A stretch of 5,879 nt of DNA. Source: Clostridia bacterium. GTDB taxonomy: Bacteria > Bacillota > Clostridia > Oscillospirales > Acutalibacteraceae. This document shows positions 4,444 through 5,879 of this stretch, piece after piece. The stretch lies in contig JAUNQL010000070.1 in NCBI GenBank assembly GCA_030536195.1, positions 1 to 5,879 of the forward strand, written 5' to 3'. Position numbers and translations under genes: made by a program. The notes below the pieces were generated by a model. That model searched no databases. It was not told the DNA's origin and saw only the letters and a list, made by a program, of their open reading frames with translations. Numbering within the stretch: the stretch's first letter is position 1; each line of letters opens with the position of its first letter.

Positions 4444-5796
4444 ATGGAAGAGATGAACTTTGAATCATTGATGTCTCTAGTTGAAAAGGGCGACTTTACG
4501 CTTCTTCGCAACGAGCTTTCAGAGATGAATGAAGTCGATATCGCGGAGTTCCTTGGCGAACTCGATCGCGATGTCATGATTAGAGTATACCGCATCCTTC
4601 CAAAGGATATTTCAGCAGAGGTTTTCTCATATCTTGAGTCTGAGGATCAGGGCGATATCATCGCACTTATTTCCGATACCGAGATTAACAAACTCGTTGA
4701 TGACTTGTTCCTCGACGACGTCGTTGACCTTGTTGAGGAAGTGCCTGCGAACCTAGTAACTAGAATTCTTCGCAACGCATCCCCAGAGACGCGTAAACTC
4801 ATCAATACATATCTAAACTACCCAGAGGACTCTGCTGGTAGCATCATGACAAACGAGATGGTTGAGCTTCATGACAGATTGACTGTTCAAGAGGCAATTG
4901 ACCATATCCGTCGTACAGGTATTGATAAAGAGACAATTTACACCTGCTATTGCATCGATAATAGTAGACACTTAAAGGGTACAATTGACCTCTCTGATTT
5001 GGTATTTAATGATAAGGACGCTCTTCTCCGTGAAATCATGGACGATGATAAGCAACTTATCTATGTAAACACACAGGATGACCAGGAGCATGTAGCAGAG
5101 GTAGTAAAGCATTACGACCTCCTCGCTGTTCCAGTTGTAGACAACGAGAACAGACTTGTCGGTATCGTTACTATCGATGATATCCTCGATATCATCGAAG
5201 AGGAGACCGAGGAGGACTTCGAAAAGATGGCTGCCCTTTTGCCATCGGAGGACGAGTACCTCAAAACCCCAGTACTTGTTCTTGTTAAGAACAGAATTGG
5301 TTGGCTCTTGGTTCTCATGATTTCAGCAACTCTCACTGGCTCAATTATCCAGAACTTTGAGGATATGCTTGCTGTAATCACAGGACTTACCGCTGCAATT
5401 CCAATTATCACTGGTACAGGTGGTAATGCGGGAAACCAGAGTTCAACACTTGCAATTCGTGCCTTGGCACTTGGTGAGATTGAACTCAAGGATTGGCTCA
5501 AAGTTCTCTTCAAAGAGATTAGAGTTGCCCTTATCTGTGGCGCGATTTTAGGCGCTGCAAACTTCGCAAGAATGCTTATTCTACACAATCCGGGTGGTAT
5601 GGAAGTTTACATCACAGTATCAGCTGCTATGTTTATCGCAGTAATTATCGCTAAGATGATTGGTTGCATGCTTCCACTTCTTGCAAAGCTCCTTAAAATT
5701 GACCCAGCAGTTATTGCGGGTCCAGTGATTTCAACACTTGTTGACTCACTCAGTCTCCTTGCATATTTTGGTCTTGCAAAAGCATTTTTAATCTAA
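4444..5796 (+). CDS. mgtE: Magnesium transporter MgtE
   Basis: This inner-membrane, gated Mg2+ channel/transporter has 450 residues, the standard family length. The domains are: N-terminal superhelical (about 5-128); two CBS domains (about 130-255, second ending VGIVTIDDILDIIEEETEED), whose acidic residues are known to bind Mg2+ and close the pore when cell Mg2+ is high; a plug-helix region (about 256-280); and a membrane domain of about five helices (284-450). The family signature GGNAGNQ is at 326-332 and TLVDSL carries Asp434, matching the pore aspartate of Thermus MgtE. No key part is missing. The ATG at 4444 has AAGGAGG seven bases upstream and gives a normal N-terminus. A longer in-frame start, TTG at 4399, would have to translate through the terminator hairpin and is rejected. 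Expression is likely set by the leader just upstream, while protein activity is gated by Mg2+ through the CBS domains. Transport of Co2+ as well is possible. Confidence 0.96.
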   Translation: MEEMNFESLMSLVEKGDFTLLRNELSEMNEVDIAEFLGELDRDVMIRVYRILPKDISAEVFSYLESEDQGDIIALISDTEINKLVDDLFLDDVVDLVEEVPANLVTRILRNASPETRKLINTYLNYPEDSAGSIMTNEMVELHDRLTVQEAIDHIRRTGIDKETIYTCYCIDNSRHLKGTIDLSDLVFNDKDALLREIMDDDKQLIYVNTQDDQEHVAEVVKHYDLLAVPVVDNENRLVGIVTIDDILDIIEEETEEDFEKMAALLPSEDEYLKTPVLVLVKNRIGWLLVLMISATLTGSIIQNFEDMLAVITGLTAAIPIITGTGGNAGNQSSTLAIRALALGEIELKDWLKVLFKEIRVALICGAILGAANFARMLILHNPGGMEVYITVSAAMFIAVIIAKMIGCMLPLLAKLLKIDPAVIAGPVISTLVDSLSLLAYFGLAKAFLI

Positions 5797-5799
5797 GAC

Positions 5800-5830
5800 A
5801 AAGCTCCTCATTTTTGAGGGGCTTTCTTTT
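5800..5830 (+). terminator. Rho-independent terminator of mgtE
   Basis: AAAGCTCCTCA (5800-5810) pairs with TGAGGGGCTTT (5815-5825) through 11 positions (one G-U) around a TTTT loop, and is followed by CTTTTA. It begins four bases after the mgtE stop, so mgtE is the last gene of its transcript. Confidence 0.88.
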
Positions 5831-5844
5831 ATATATCAAATGTA

Positions 5845-5873
5845 TTGATTTTAGCGTAGTAACATGCTAATAT
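5845..5873 (+). promoter_or_regulatory. Candidate promoter for a gene beyond the right edge
   Basis: TTGATT (5845-5850), a 17-base spacer and TAATAT (5868-5873) each share four of six bases with the vegetative consensus at ideal spacing. It lies just after the mgtE terminator and would start RNA at about the last base of the window. The gene it serves is not visible. Confidence 0.45.
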
Positions 5874-5879
5874 GGTAAC

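Noticed and set aside
5112..5588. 158-codon open frame on the minus strand inside mgtE
   Set aside because: It is antisense to well-conserved MgtE coding sequence, has no family resemblance, is rich in Ser/Arg/Ile as expected for a shadow frame, and has no convincing start signals.

Overview
The window looks like chromosomal DNA of a low-to-moderate GC Gram-positive anaerobe, most likely a member of the Clostridia. This rests on the strong AGGAGG-type ribosome binding sites, the sigma70-like promoters, several simple hairpin-plus-T terminators, and the sequence style of the class II aldolase, stand-alone MocR-type aminotransferase, TrpS and MgtE. The organism assignment is inference. No mobile element, CRISPR array, tRNA or rRNA is visible.

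Layout: (1) bases 1-912, the 3' part of an alpha/beta hydrolase gene (+) whose start lies before the window; (2) a bidirectional terminator at 916-943; (3) 956-1924 (-), class II fructose-bisphosphate aldolase; (4) a compact divergent promoter region (1925-2035), where two back-to-back promoters share overlapping -35 boxes inside an inverted repeat; (5) 2036-3220 (+), a PLP-dependent aminotransferase, joined by a one-base TAATG overlap to (6) trpS, 3220-4230; (7) a 213-base leader (4231-4443); (8) mgtE, a CBS-domain magnesium channel/transporter, 4444-5796, closed by a terminator at 5800-5830; (9) a probable promoter for a gene beyond the right edge.

The standout is the mgtE leader. It holds a 29-codon open reading frame (4300-4389) with a perfect ribosome binding site. 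Its first residues, MDADATP, resemble the start of the enterobacterial magnesium-sensing leader peptide MgtL. It is followed by a 12-bp terminator hairpin (4408-4437) whose 3' arm is itself the mgtE ribosome binding site, with seven T's leading straight to the mgtE ATG. The left arm and loop of that hairpin can instead pair with upstream RNA in two ways: with the last third of the small frame (4351-4360), or with the small frame's own ribosome binding site (4284-4292).

Together these suggest translation-coupled attenuation. Full translation of the leader would favour the terminator, and ribosome drop-off at the acidic start under low magnesium would favour the antiterminator and mgtE expression. 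The elements are read directly from the sequence; the mechanism is inference.
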